Source: an uncultured Ruminococcus sp. (lineage in GTDB: Bacteria; Bacillota; Clostridia; Oscillospirales; Ruminococcaceae). Taken from it: DNA of 40,976 bases. Positions within the stretch are counted from its first letter, which is position 1; the number at the start of each line of letters is the position of its first letter. The stretch spans positions 1 through 40,976 of the forward strand of contig CAJTWQ010000013.1 of assembly GCA_910579835.1 (NCBI GenBank), written 5' to 3'. This document shows positions 8,371 through 15,357 of the stretch, piece by piece. Position numbers and translations under genes: made by a program. Below the pieces are notes generated by a model, which saw only the letters and a program-made list of their open reading frames with translations, searched no databases and was not told the origin of the DNA.

Positions 8371-8772
8371 ATGAATAATTTTAATATTTTTACCCTTACT
8401 CAGCAGGCGGAAGTCGCGAGTCCGTCTCTTTTTCCGTTTCCTTTTCATATGCACTTTATTTTTGCTTGTATCGGCGCTGTATTTTTTGCATATCGTTTTT
8501 ATACCCAGAGACGTCCATTTCAGCTTATTATGGCGGCGGCTATTCCTCTTTCGCTAATTGTGTGGATATCTGAGAGCAAAACGGTTTTCTACGGTATGGG
8601 AATTGCCGAAACGATTCTTATTCTTGCTGCGATTGTGACTTCTTTTATATTCAAAGCGCCCGAGAATTCGCAGGAGGAAACTGCTGACGCCGCAGAAGAT
8701 GCGTCCGGTGAGGATGAAATTTCGTCAGCAAAAACAGAAGCTGAATCGTCGGACAGGGAGGAAGAGTCTTGA
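8371..8772 (+). CDS. Small membrane protein of unknown function
   Basis: I do not recognise a family for this 133-residue protein. After a short polar N-terminus it has three hydrophobic segments (about 26-41, 51-65 and 71-90), then a strongly acidic tail of about 40 residues rich in Glu, Asp, Ser and Ala. The ATG at 8371 is preceded by TTGGAG; longer in-frame readings have no ribosome binding site. Its stop overlaps the start of the hydroxyacid dehydrogenase, so the two are coupled. It is the first gene after the promoter at 8138-8166, behind a long leader that carries the repeated element. Confidence 0.75.
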   Translation: MNNFNIFTLTQQAEVASPSLFPFPFHMHFIFACIGAVFFAYRFYTQRRPFQLIMAAAIPLSLIVWISESKTVFYGMGIAETILILAAIVTSFIFKAPENSQEETADAAEDASGEDEISSAKTEAESSDREEES

Positions 8773-9719
8773 AAATTGCTGTTCTTGACTGGGCAACGGT
8801 AAGCTCTGGCGGCGATATTTCGGAAGATGCGCTCAGAGCGCTGGGAAATGCTGAAATTTTTCCGCTTACAAAACCGGAGGAAACAGCAGAACGTATAGGA
8901 AATGCCGAAGTTGTTCTCTGCAATAAAGTCCTTATTACCAGTAATATTATTAAGCGCTGTCCGAATCTGAAATATATCGGACTTTTTGCCACTGGTTTCA
9001 ATAATATTAATATAGAAGCGGCTTCGGAAAGAGGAATAACCGTCTGCAACGCCGGACAGTATTCCACTGACGCAGTTGCACAGCAAGTGTTTGCCTATAT
9101 CCTCGATCATTACAGCCGTATTCGCGATTATGATTCTTTGGTAAGGGCTGGGGAGTGGGAGCAGTCCTCGACATTTTCTTATTTTCCACTGCCCATAGGG
9201 GAATTGTCCGGAAAAACTCTTTCTATAGTGGGATATGGTTCTATCGGCAGGCGTGTGGCAGAGATCGGCTGTGCTTTCGGGATGAATATTGTTATATCAA
9301 CAAGAACAGCTCCAAACAACTGCCCGTATGAAGTTGCCGATATACATACAGCTGCCCGAAAAGCGGATATACTGACGTTTCATTGTCCTCTTACTGAACG
9401 TACGGAGAATATGATAAACAAAAGTCTTCTTTGTGAAATGAAAAAAACTGCTGTTTTAATTAATACTGCAAGAGGCAGCATTGCAGACGAGTCAGATCTA
9501 GCTGAGGCGCTGAAATCCGGAATAATTTCAGCCGCTTATGTGGATGTTCTGAAACAGGAGCCAATGTCGTCTGATACTCCTTTGAAGAATGCACCGAATT
9601 GTATTATCACTCCTCATACTGCCTGGGCGGCTCTGGAAACAAGGCAGCGGCTTGTGAATATTGTCTGTGAAAACGTTCGTGCATGGCAGAGGGGAACGCC
9701 GATAAATAAAGTAAATTGA
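8769..9719 (+). CDS. D-2-hydroxyacid dehydrogenase (NAD-dependent)
   Basis: This 316-residue enzyme belongs to the D-isomer-specific 2-hydroxyacid dehydrogenase family, which interconverts 2-oxoacids and D-2-hydroxyacids such as hydroxypyruvate/glycerate. The Rossmann motif GYGSIGRR starts at residue 155. The catalytic residues are R235 (NTARGS), E264 (KQEP) and H283 (TPHTAW). The TTG start at 8769 overlaps the preceding stop codon and has AGGGAGG eight bases upstream. It lies directly before proB and proA. Hydroxypyruvate reductase and 3-phosphoglycerate dehydrogenase subgroups are both possible, but it lacks the extra C-terminal ACT domain of long SerA forms. Confidence 0.9.
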   Translation: MKIAVLDWATVSSGGDISEDALRALGNAEIFPLTKPEETAERIGNAEVVLCNKVLITSNIIKRCPNLKYIGLFATGFNNINIEAASERGITVCNAGQYSTDAVAQQVFAYILDHYSRIRDYDSLVRAGEWEQSSTFSYFPLPIGELSGKTLSIVGYGSIGRRVAEIGCAFGMNIVISTRTAPNNCPYEVADIHTAARKADILTFHCPLTERTENMINKSLLCEMKKTAVLINTARGSIADESDLAEALKSGIISAAYVDVLKQEPMSSDTPLKNAPNCIITPHTAWAALETRQRLVNIVCENVRAWQRGTPINKVN

Positions 9720-9731
9720 AGGAAGTACTTT

Positions 9732-10529
9732 ATGAGAAATATTTCTGAAAAAAAACGTATTGTTATAAAGCTGGGAACCTCGACGCTTGCCCATGCAACT
9801 GGAAAGCTGAACATAAGAAGAATGACAAATCTTGTCAGAGTAATTTCAGATCTGCATAACTCAGGACGTGAAATTATTATGGTTTCCTCCGGAGCCGTTG
9901 GACTGGGAGCCGGAAAACTGGGACTTCCTGAAAAACCCAGAGAAATAAAAGAAAAGCAGGCTGCTGCTGCAATCGGGCAGTGTGAGCTGATGCATTTTTA
10001 TGATGATATGTTTGCAAAATACAGTGTGACGGTTGCCCAGATCCTGCTTACAAAAGTGATAATAAATAATTCAAATCACTGTGAAAACTTTAAGAATACT
10101 ATTGAAACCTTGATTAAAATGGATGTTATACCTATTGTGAATGAGAATGATACTATTGCTATTGACGAGCTGGAGCTTGAAATAGGTGAAAATGATTCAC
10201 TTTCTGCGCTGGTTGCCAATCTTTCGGGAGCTGATCTGCTGCTGATTCTTTCGGATATCGACTGCCTTTACGATGACGATCCAAGAATAAATTCCAATGC
10301 CAGACCTATCGCTGTTGTTGAGGAAATCACTCCGGAGATAGAACGTGCTGCCGGCGGCGCGGGAACAGGATTGGGAACAGGCGGAATGTCCACGAAGATC
10401 AATGCGGCGAAAATAGCAGCAGATGCCGGAATCGACATGGTTATAATGAATGGCAGAAATCCAGAGCTGCTATACGATCTTTTTGAAAATAAAGAAATTG
10501 GTACGATTTTTAAGGCAGCGCCGCACTGA
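9732..10529 (+). CDS. proB: Glutamate 5-kinase, short form without PUA domain
   Basis: ProB phosphorylates glutamate to gamma-glutamyl phosphate, the first step of proline synthesis. The 265-residue protein consists of the amino acid kinase domain only: IKLGTSTL near the N-terminus, VSSGAVGLG near residue 55, NENDT near residue 136, and GTGGMSTKI near residue 215. The C-terminal PUA domain found in E. coli and B. subtilis ProB (about 370 residues) is absent, as in other short clostridial forms. GAAGGAAG precedes the ATG. proA follows 78 bases later, as expected for the pathway. Confidence 0.94.
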   Translation: MRNISEKKRIVIKLGTSTLAHATGKLNIRRMTNLVRVISDLHNSGREIIMVSSGAVGLGAGKLGLPEKPREIKEKQAAAAIGQCELMHFYDDMFAKYSVTVAQILLTKVIINNSNHCENFKNTIETLIKMDVIPIVNENDTIAIDELELEIGENDSLSALVANLSGADLLLILSDIDCLYDDDPRINSNARPIAVVEEITPEIERAAGGAGTGLGTGGMSTKINAAKIAADAGIDMVIMNGRNPELLYDLFENKEIGTIFKAAPH

Positions 10530-10607
10530 TATTGTAAAGACAGATTCTAAAAATTGTAGGAATACTGGCGCATGACTTAATTAATAAAAAATATGAGGTG
10601 ATTATAT

Positions 10608-11855
10608 ATGAGCTACACAGAAGAGCTGGGAAAAAGGGCTAAAGCGGCTGAATCGGCAATTGCGTCCGCTTCTGCTTTAATGAAGAACGGTGCGCTTGCT
10701 GCAATCTCTGAGGCACTGATGAAAAACGCTGATGCAATAATTTCTGAAAATGCCAAGGATCTTCTTGCAGCCAAGGAAAACGGGATGTCCGAAGCTATGC
10801 AGGACAGGCTTCGCCTGGACGAAAAGCGCATTGCAGGAATGGCGCAGGGCGTTGATGAGCTTATAGCCTTGAATGATCCAATAGGCGAGATCATTGAGGG
10901 ATTTACACGTCCCAACGGACTCAGGATTAGCAAGACAAGAGTTCCGCTGGGAGTTATCGGCATAATTTTTGAATCGCGTCCTAATGTTACGGTCGATGCG
11001 GCGGCGCTTTGCCTGAAAGCCGGAAATGTTGTTATTCTCAAGGGAGGCAAGGAGGCAATAAATTCAAATATTTGTCTTGGCAGGATTATGAGAAAGGCTG
11101 TTGAAGATTCAGGACTTCCGGCGGATGTTATTCAGGTGGTGGAGAATACGTCCCGTGAGACCACAAACGAGCTTATGAGGTTGAACGGATACCTTGATGT
11201 GCTTATACCCAGAGGCAGCGGACGCCTTATTCAGGCAGTGGTGAATACGGCTACAGTTCCCGTTATTGAGACAGGTACAGGAAATTGTCACGTTTATGTA
11301 GATGCTTCCGCAGATCCGGAAATGGCCGCTGATATTGTTGAAAACGGAAAGACTCAGCGTCCTTCGGTGTGCAATGCCGTAGAGAGCCTGCTTGTTCATA
11401 AGGAATGCGCCGAAAAAATTCTTCCCATAATCGCAGAACGCCTTTATAAGCATAATGTGAAAATATACGGCTGTGATATAACTGCTTCAATTCTTGGAAA
11501 CAGTGTCAAAAAAGCCGGCGATGAAGAATACGCTGCTGAATTTCTTGATTATATAATTTCAATTAAAGTAGTTGACAACATTGACGAGGCGATTGCTCAT
11601 ATAAGCCGTTTCGGAACCAAGCATTCCGAGTGCATTGTAACAAGCAGCCTTGCAAATGCAGAAAGATTTCAGCGGTGCATCGATGCTGCGGCTGTCTATG
11701 TAAACGCATCGACGAGGTTTACTGATGGCGGAGAATTCGGATTTGGCGCTGAGATAGGAATTTCAACTCAGAAGCTCCATGCAAGAGGTCCGATGGGATT
11801 AAAAGAGCTGACAACAATAAAATACCTTATAAACGGAGACGGACAGATCAGATAA
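10608..11855 (+). CDS. proA: Gamma-glutamyl phosphate reductase
   Basis: ProA reduces gamma-glutamyl phosphate with NADPH to glutamate semialdehyde, the second step of proline synthesis. The 415-residue length is normal for the family. The aldehyde dehydrogenase fold is evident from ESRPNVTVDAAAL near residue 123, LKGGKEA, and the catalytic cysteine C255 in RPSVCNAVE. FGFGAEIGISTQK occurs near the C-terminus. The start ATG has GAGGTG upstream. It follows proB, so kinase and reductase can form the channelled pair that protects the labile intermediate. Confidence 0.96.
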   Translation: MSYTEELGKRAKAAESAIASASALMKNGALAAISEALMKNADAIISENAKDLLAAKENGMSEAMQDRLRLDEKRIAGMAQGVDELIALNDPIGEIIEGFTRPNGLRISKTRVPLGVIGIIFESRPNVTVDAAALCLKAGNVVILKGGKEAINSNICLGRIMRKAVEDSGLPADVIQVVENTSRETTNELMRLNGYLDVLIPRGSGRLIQAVVNTATVPVIETGTGNCHVYVDASADPEMAADIVENGKTQRPSVCNAVESLLVHKECAEKILPIIAERLYKHNVKIYGCDITASILGNSVKKAGDEEYAAEFLDYIISIKVVDNIDEAIAHISRFGTKHSECIVTSSLANAERFQRCIDAAAVYVNASTRFTDGGEFGFGAEIGISTQKLHARGPMGLKELTTIKYLINGDGQIR

Positions 11856-11901
11856 TTTTAATTTATTTAATTTTTTATTTTTGTTTATTTTGGAGGTCAT
11901 A

Positions 11902-13749
11902 ATGGCTATCAGAAAAGATCTTGACGATATGCTCAACAATCTTAAAGGAAGCAGTTTGGAAAAAAACGTTCCTGAGGCGAATCAGAAAAAGAAAACAAGT
12001 ATTTATGATACGATGTCGGTAGACGATCTGCTTAATGCTCTGGCAGTTGAAAAGAAGCCTTCTCTTGCGGAAAATATTCTAAACGAGCTTGACGAAAAAG
12101 AAAACGCAGATGAGGTTAAGGAAACTGCCGAAGATGCTTTGGGATCTGCGGCAGATCAGGAGATACCTGAACCTCCGAAGAAAAAGAAAGTGGTTATAAC
12201 CGGAGAACTTCCTGATTATGAGGAGCTTCGGCGCCAGGAAATGGAGCAGAGGGAGCAGGAGCGTATCAGGGCGGAGAATCGGCATAAGCGTACAGATTAT
12301 ATTGAGCCTGAAATAATTTTGGAAAAGGAGCTGGAAAGCAAGCCTGAAACAGCTTCGGAGCCGCAGTCTGAAATAATTCCTGAGATTGAAACCTCAGTTT
12401 TTACAGAACCGGAGATTTCGGAAAACGATGAGGATGTTCAGTCTGCTGAGACTGAGCCGGTTAAGGCGGAAAGCGAAGAGAAGATTTCGGATAAAAGAAA
12501 GAAGAAAGGAATTTTTTCAAAGCGTAAAAAGAAACGTTCCGGCGATGATACTATCCTGGAAGAAAACGGTAACGAAAGTGAAAAGTCGGATGAAGATTTC
12601 TCCGGTATTTTGAATGAAATAGAATCAAATGATGTTTCCAATGAAAAAAATGAAGTACAGATGTCGGAAACAGATACTGGTGAATCGGCTTCCGGCCTTA
12701 TAGAAGCTGCTTTTGCTGCCATAAACGGTTCGTCAGAGTTGGATATATCAGAAACGGCAGAGAATAACGAAACAGCAGGCTGTTCTGTACACGATGAGAA
12801 TGAAGAATCCTCTGACAGTGAAAAAGACGGGGTAAGAGGTCTTATTGACAATATCCGGGAAAATGCGGCTAATGCAATCGCTGAGCTGAATGATCACGGA
12901 AAAGATGTTGAATCAGAGAGTGATAAAGAATCAAAGGAAGTTTCGGCAGAAGATATTATTCCGGAGCATGAAAGTCAGCAGAATAAGGGAAAGCTTACTT
13001 CTGCACTAACGAGGATTCTTGATGAGGATCCTGAGACTCTTATTGATGTCAAGAGTGAAAAAACGGAATCCGGTGAGGAAAAACCGGTAAGGAAAAAGAA
13101 GCTGAAAAGACGCCTTTATGCTGTTTTAGGCTTGATTTTCACAGTCTTTGCAGTTATAGGCATTATTACCGTTTCTGGAAAGGGCATAAAAATGCTGAAA
13201 AGTTTTACTTCCGGGGAAGTAAAAAAGGACAGCTTTACAGAGTTGATCTATCCAGTTGTCATAATGGATATTGAGTCGTTTGATAAGCCGTCTGATCTTA
13301 CCTCTGAGCAAATTATTACCGCTTCAATATGGTCGATAATTATGAGTGATGAAAAACTTGAAAAATATCCTGTAAATATTGCCGGAGGAGATGTTATTTC
13401 AGTTTCCGCCTATGATGTTGAAGCCGAGGCAGTGTCTCTTTTCGGAGAAGATCACGCTGAGTTCGTTCACACTACCGTTGGCCCGCTGAACTCACGATTC
13501 TACTACGATGCTGAAAAAGGTGTTTACAATGTTCCGATACATCCGATAGTTTTTACCTACGAACCGGAGATAAAATCCATTGTTAAAAGCGGAAGCAAGT
13601 ATACTATCACAGTTGATTATATTGATGAAAGACCTGCATGGATGGAGAAAAGCACAGCCAAGTCCGTTGAGTTTCATGTGACGGAAAAAAGCGACGGTAC
13701 ATATCAGTTTGATTCAATGAAAATACTCTATGTTAGCAATAACCTGTAA
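11902..13749 (+). CDS. Single-pass membrane protein with long acidic cytoplasmic region, unknown function
   Basis: I do not recognise this 615-residue protein. The first 400 residues are low-complexity, very rich in Glu, Ser, Lys and Asp, and likely disordered. They include a short charged coiled-coil stretch (REQERIRAENRHKR, near residue 124) and two basic patches (near 198-215 and 391-402). One transmembrane helix follows (about 403-424). The C-terminal part of about 190 residues is non-repetitive and probably outside the cell. The architecture (disordered inside, one helix, folded outside) resembles anti-sigma factors and divisome proteins, but no motif supports either. GGAGG sets the ATG at 11902. 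It ends the proBA unit before a terminator. Confidence 0.8.
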   Translation: MAIRKDLDDMLNNLKGSSLEKNVPEANQKKKTSIYDTMSVDDLLNALAVEKKPSLAENILNELDEKENADEVKETAEDALGSAADQEIPEPPKKKKVVITGELPDYEELRRQEMEQREQERIRAENRHKRTDYIEPEIILEKELESKPETASEPQSEIIPEIETSVFTEPEISENDEDVQSAETEPVKAESEEKISDKRKKKGIFSKRKKKRSGDDTILEENGNESEKSDEDFSGILNEIESNDVSNEKNEVQMSETDTGESASGLIEAAFAAINGSSELDISETAENNETAGCSVHDENEESSDSEKDGVRGLIDNIRENAANAIAELNDHGKDVESESDKESKEVSAEDIIPEHESQQNKGKLTSALTRILDEDPETLIDVKSEKTESGEEKPVRKKKLKRRLYAVLGLIFTVFAVIGIITVSGKGIKMLKSFTSGEVKKDSFTELIYPVVIMDIESFDKPSDLTSEQIITASIWSIIMSDEKLEKYPVNIAGGDVISVSAYDVEAEAVSLFGEDHAEFVHTTVGPLNSRFYYDAEKGVYNVPIHPIVFTYEPEIKSIVKSGSKYTITVDYIDERPAWMEKSTAKSVEFHVTEKSDGTYQFDSMKILYVSNNL

Positions 13750-13753
13750 ATAC

Positions 13754-13795
13754 AAAAAGCCTGTTCCTTTAAGTATGCGGAACAGGCCTTTTGTG
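13754..13795. terminator. Bidirectional terminator between the 11902 gene and the GH25 gene
   Basis: A 14-base stem with one mismatch (13754-13767 with 13779-13792), arms CCTGTTCC and GGAACAGG at the core, has A-rich and T-rich flanks on the respective sides. It lies between convergent genes whose stops are about 53 bases apart. Confidence 0.85.
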
Positions 13796-13802
13796 TTCTT
13801 GA

Positions 13803-14894
13803 TTATTCTGATTTACTGAAATCCTTAAAAGCTATATTTAGATCTACATCGCCGTTTATACCGGGCACCTTGCCGTCAGAGGCGTACTGCCACATCTGAT
13901 AGTCGTAGTAATATGTCGGCTTGTCGTTATATTCAGCCAGCCAAAAGTCGTAATCCTGAAGACGTGGAAGATCAAGCTTAAACATAGAAGTATTTTTATT
14001 CTGGTATATCATCGGAGTATATCCGGCGGATTTTACACGCTCACAGAACGCAATGCAGCTGTCGGCAAGAGCGTCTACGGATATTTTGTCGGTGCGTGCG
14101 GAATCACCCGAAATAATTTCCCAGTCAAAAACAACGGGATATGTAATATTATAGGGCGATATGGCATCAATAACCACATCGGCTTCTTTAACGGCTTCTT
14201 CCGGCGTAACGGCCTGCGAGTAGAAATAAACTCCCACTTTGACACCTGCGGCGTCGGCGTTTTTCAAATTTTTTTCAAATGCCGTGTCAAGAGTTATATC
14301 GCCGCCGCCGTAGGTGCGATAGCCGACCCGTACAATGGCAAATTCAATTCCGGCATCCTTGACTTTCTGCCAGTCAATATCGCCCTGATGTTCTGAAACG
14401 TCAATTCCCGCAATAGAGGTGATTTGTCCGTTTTCCTTATAGAAAGAATAGCCGTTTCTGGTGACAAGCTGGTCCATATTAAGTGAACAAGCCGGAACAT
14501 CGGCAAATACAGGGAAAAAAATCTCGCCGTAGACGCTGTCTTTCATAAGTATCTTTTTACCGTCCAGCTGATAAATGGTTTCTTCTTTTTCGATAACGGG
14601 ACGAGTTCTGATCTGCGGTTCAAGAGAATCGGCGCCGGCGTTTGCCGGTACTGCCTCATCGTTTTTTATAAAGCGATCACGGACGAACATCGTCCATGCC
14701 AGCTCTCCTGAAAGCGCAATAATAAGCAGCATTTCCACAAAAGCCAGAAACTTAAATTTATTTTTCGGTGGCTTTTCTTTTTTCTTTTTTTTATTCGATT
14801 CATACATTTCAGGCTGTCGGGATTTACATTTTTCTTCGCGTTCTCCAAGTTTAATGTCGATTATATTTTGAATTTCATTTTTTTTATCTGCCAT
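13803..14894 (-). CDS. Membrane-anchored GH25 muramidase (lysozyme)
   Basis: This predicted cell-wall hydrolase cleaves the MurNAc-GlcNAc bond. It has 363 residues: a lysine-rich cytoplasmic N-terminus, one transmembrane helix (about 46-68), a spacer, and a GH25 domain from about residue 163 to the end. The GH25 signatures are GIDVSEHQGDIDW, with D165, and the DxE pair D257 and E259 in VFDWE, which correspond to the catalytic acids of the family. WLAEYN and QMWQYASDG near the end are also typical. The N-terminal anchor suggests retention at the membrane, not release. GGAGG precedes the ATG. Its leader, from the promoter at 15072-15100, contains copy B of the repeated element. Confidence 0.92.
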   Translation of the reverse strand: MADKKNEIQNIIDIKLGEREEKCKSRQPEMYESNKKKKKEKPPKNKFKFLAFVEMLLIIALSGELAWTMFVRDRFIKNDEAVPANAGADSLEPQIRTRPVIEKEETIYQLDGKKILMKDSVYGEIFFPVFADVPACSLNMDQLVTRNGYSFYKENGQITSIAGIDVSEHQGDIDWQKVKDAGIEFAIVRVGYRTYGGGDITLDTAFEKNLKNADAAGVKVGVYFYSQAVTPEEAVKEADVVIDAISPYNITYPVVFDWEIISGDSARTDKISVDALADSCIAFCERVKSAGYTPMIYQNKNTSMFKLDLPRLQDYDFWLAEYNDKPTYYYDYQMWQYASDGKVPGINGDVDLNIAFKDFSKSE

Positions 14895-14928
14895 TTTATC
14901 CTCCGTTAATAAAAGATATGCATATATA

Positions 14929-15075
14929 TTGAAGCGTCGATTAACTCTTAAATATCTCAGCTCGTCTAAAAGCCGGAATCTGTCGTCAGAGGCAGTATTA
15001 CTGCGGATTTCTTTCTAAGTTTTTGACTTTTATGCTTCACATAAAATCTTCACGAGTTAGCTGCCACTTTAATGA
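14929..15075. repeat. Diverged structured element, copy B (upstream of the GH25 gene)
   Basis: This is the second copy of the element at 8206-8333 and is better structured. It contains the hairpins TCTG/CAGA (14979-14982 with 14987-14990), GCAGT/ACTGC with a 3-base loop (14992-15004) and a 7-bp TTTTATG/CATAAAA stem (15028-15034 with 15040-15046). An outer pairing of CAGCTCGT (14958-14965) with ACGAG plus CTG (15052-15063) encloses all three. It lies almost entirely within the predicted minus-strand leader of the GH25 gene. No reading frame of note is present in this gene-free interval (14895-15179). Confidence 0.5.
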
Positions 15076-15100
15076 TAACATATTTTATGCCGCTTGTAAA
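15072..15100 (-). promoter_or_regulatory. Sigma-A promoter of the GH25 gene
   Basis: On the minus strand, TTTACA (15095-15100) and TATCAT (15072-15077) are separated by 17 bases. The predicted leader of about 170 bases runs through repeated element copy B to the GGAGG site before 14894. Confidence 0.75.
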
Positions 15101-15148
15101 CAGTTTAAGTCAGATTTTGCAGATTATTTACATCTTTTCCAAAGAAAA

Positions 15149-15173
15149 GGAAGCCGTTGTATTTGCGGCTCCC
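15149..15173. terminator. Terminator of the pheST unit
   Basis: An 8-bp stem with one wobble (15149-15156 with 15166-15173) and a 9-base loop has TTTTCTTT on the minus-strand side and ATTTTTATTT on the plus-strand side. It begins seven bases beyond the stop of the small minus-strand gene. Confidence 0.7.
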
Positions 15174-15179
15174 AGATTT

Positions 15180-15353
15180 TTATTTGATTGCTATAGTAAT
15201 AATTAGGGCAATTACTGCGATTATCGGAAGAGTGAAGCATAATCCCCAGATAACAGCGGCTTTTTTCTTCTTTTTTGATATGCTTTCAATTAACATATAA
15301 AATGAACAGAGTATAAAAAATGTACTAAGTTTGCCGATTACTTCAGATACCAT
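15180..15353 (-). CDS. Small two-helix membrane protein overlapping the end of pheT
   Basis: This hypothetical 57-residue protein has two hydrophobic stretches separated by a lysine cluster (SKKKKKAA), so it probably forms a membrane hairpin with the positive loop inside. The ATG at 15353 begins four bases beyond the pheT stop, with a weak GAAG site in the last pheT codons. A longer reading that starts inside pheT has no such signal. It is followed at once by a terminator, which supports its being the last gene of the pheST transcript. No family was recognised, and a short hydrophobic frame like this could be chance. Confidence 0.5.
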   Translation of the reverse strand: MVSEVIGKLSTFFILCSFYMLIESISKKKKKAAVIWGLCFTLPIIAVIALIITIAIK

Positions 15354-15357
15354 AAAT

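Noticed and set aside
9732..10529. Truncated proB
   Set aside because: The missing C-terminal PUA domain is absent in many clostridial ProB proteins, and the kinase domain is complete with an ordinary stop codon.
14929..15075. c-di-AMP (ydaO-type) riboswitch upstream of the GH25 gene
   Set aside because: Only a short stretch (CAGCTAACTC on the minus strand) matches, and it lies at the 5' end of the predicted RNA. The rest of the conserved pseudo-symmetric core is absent.
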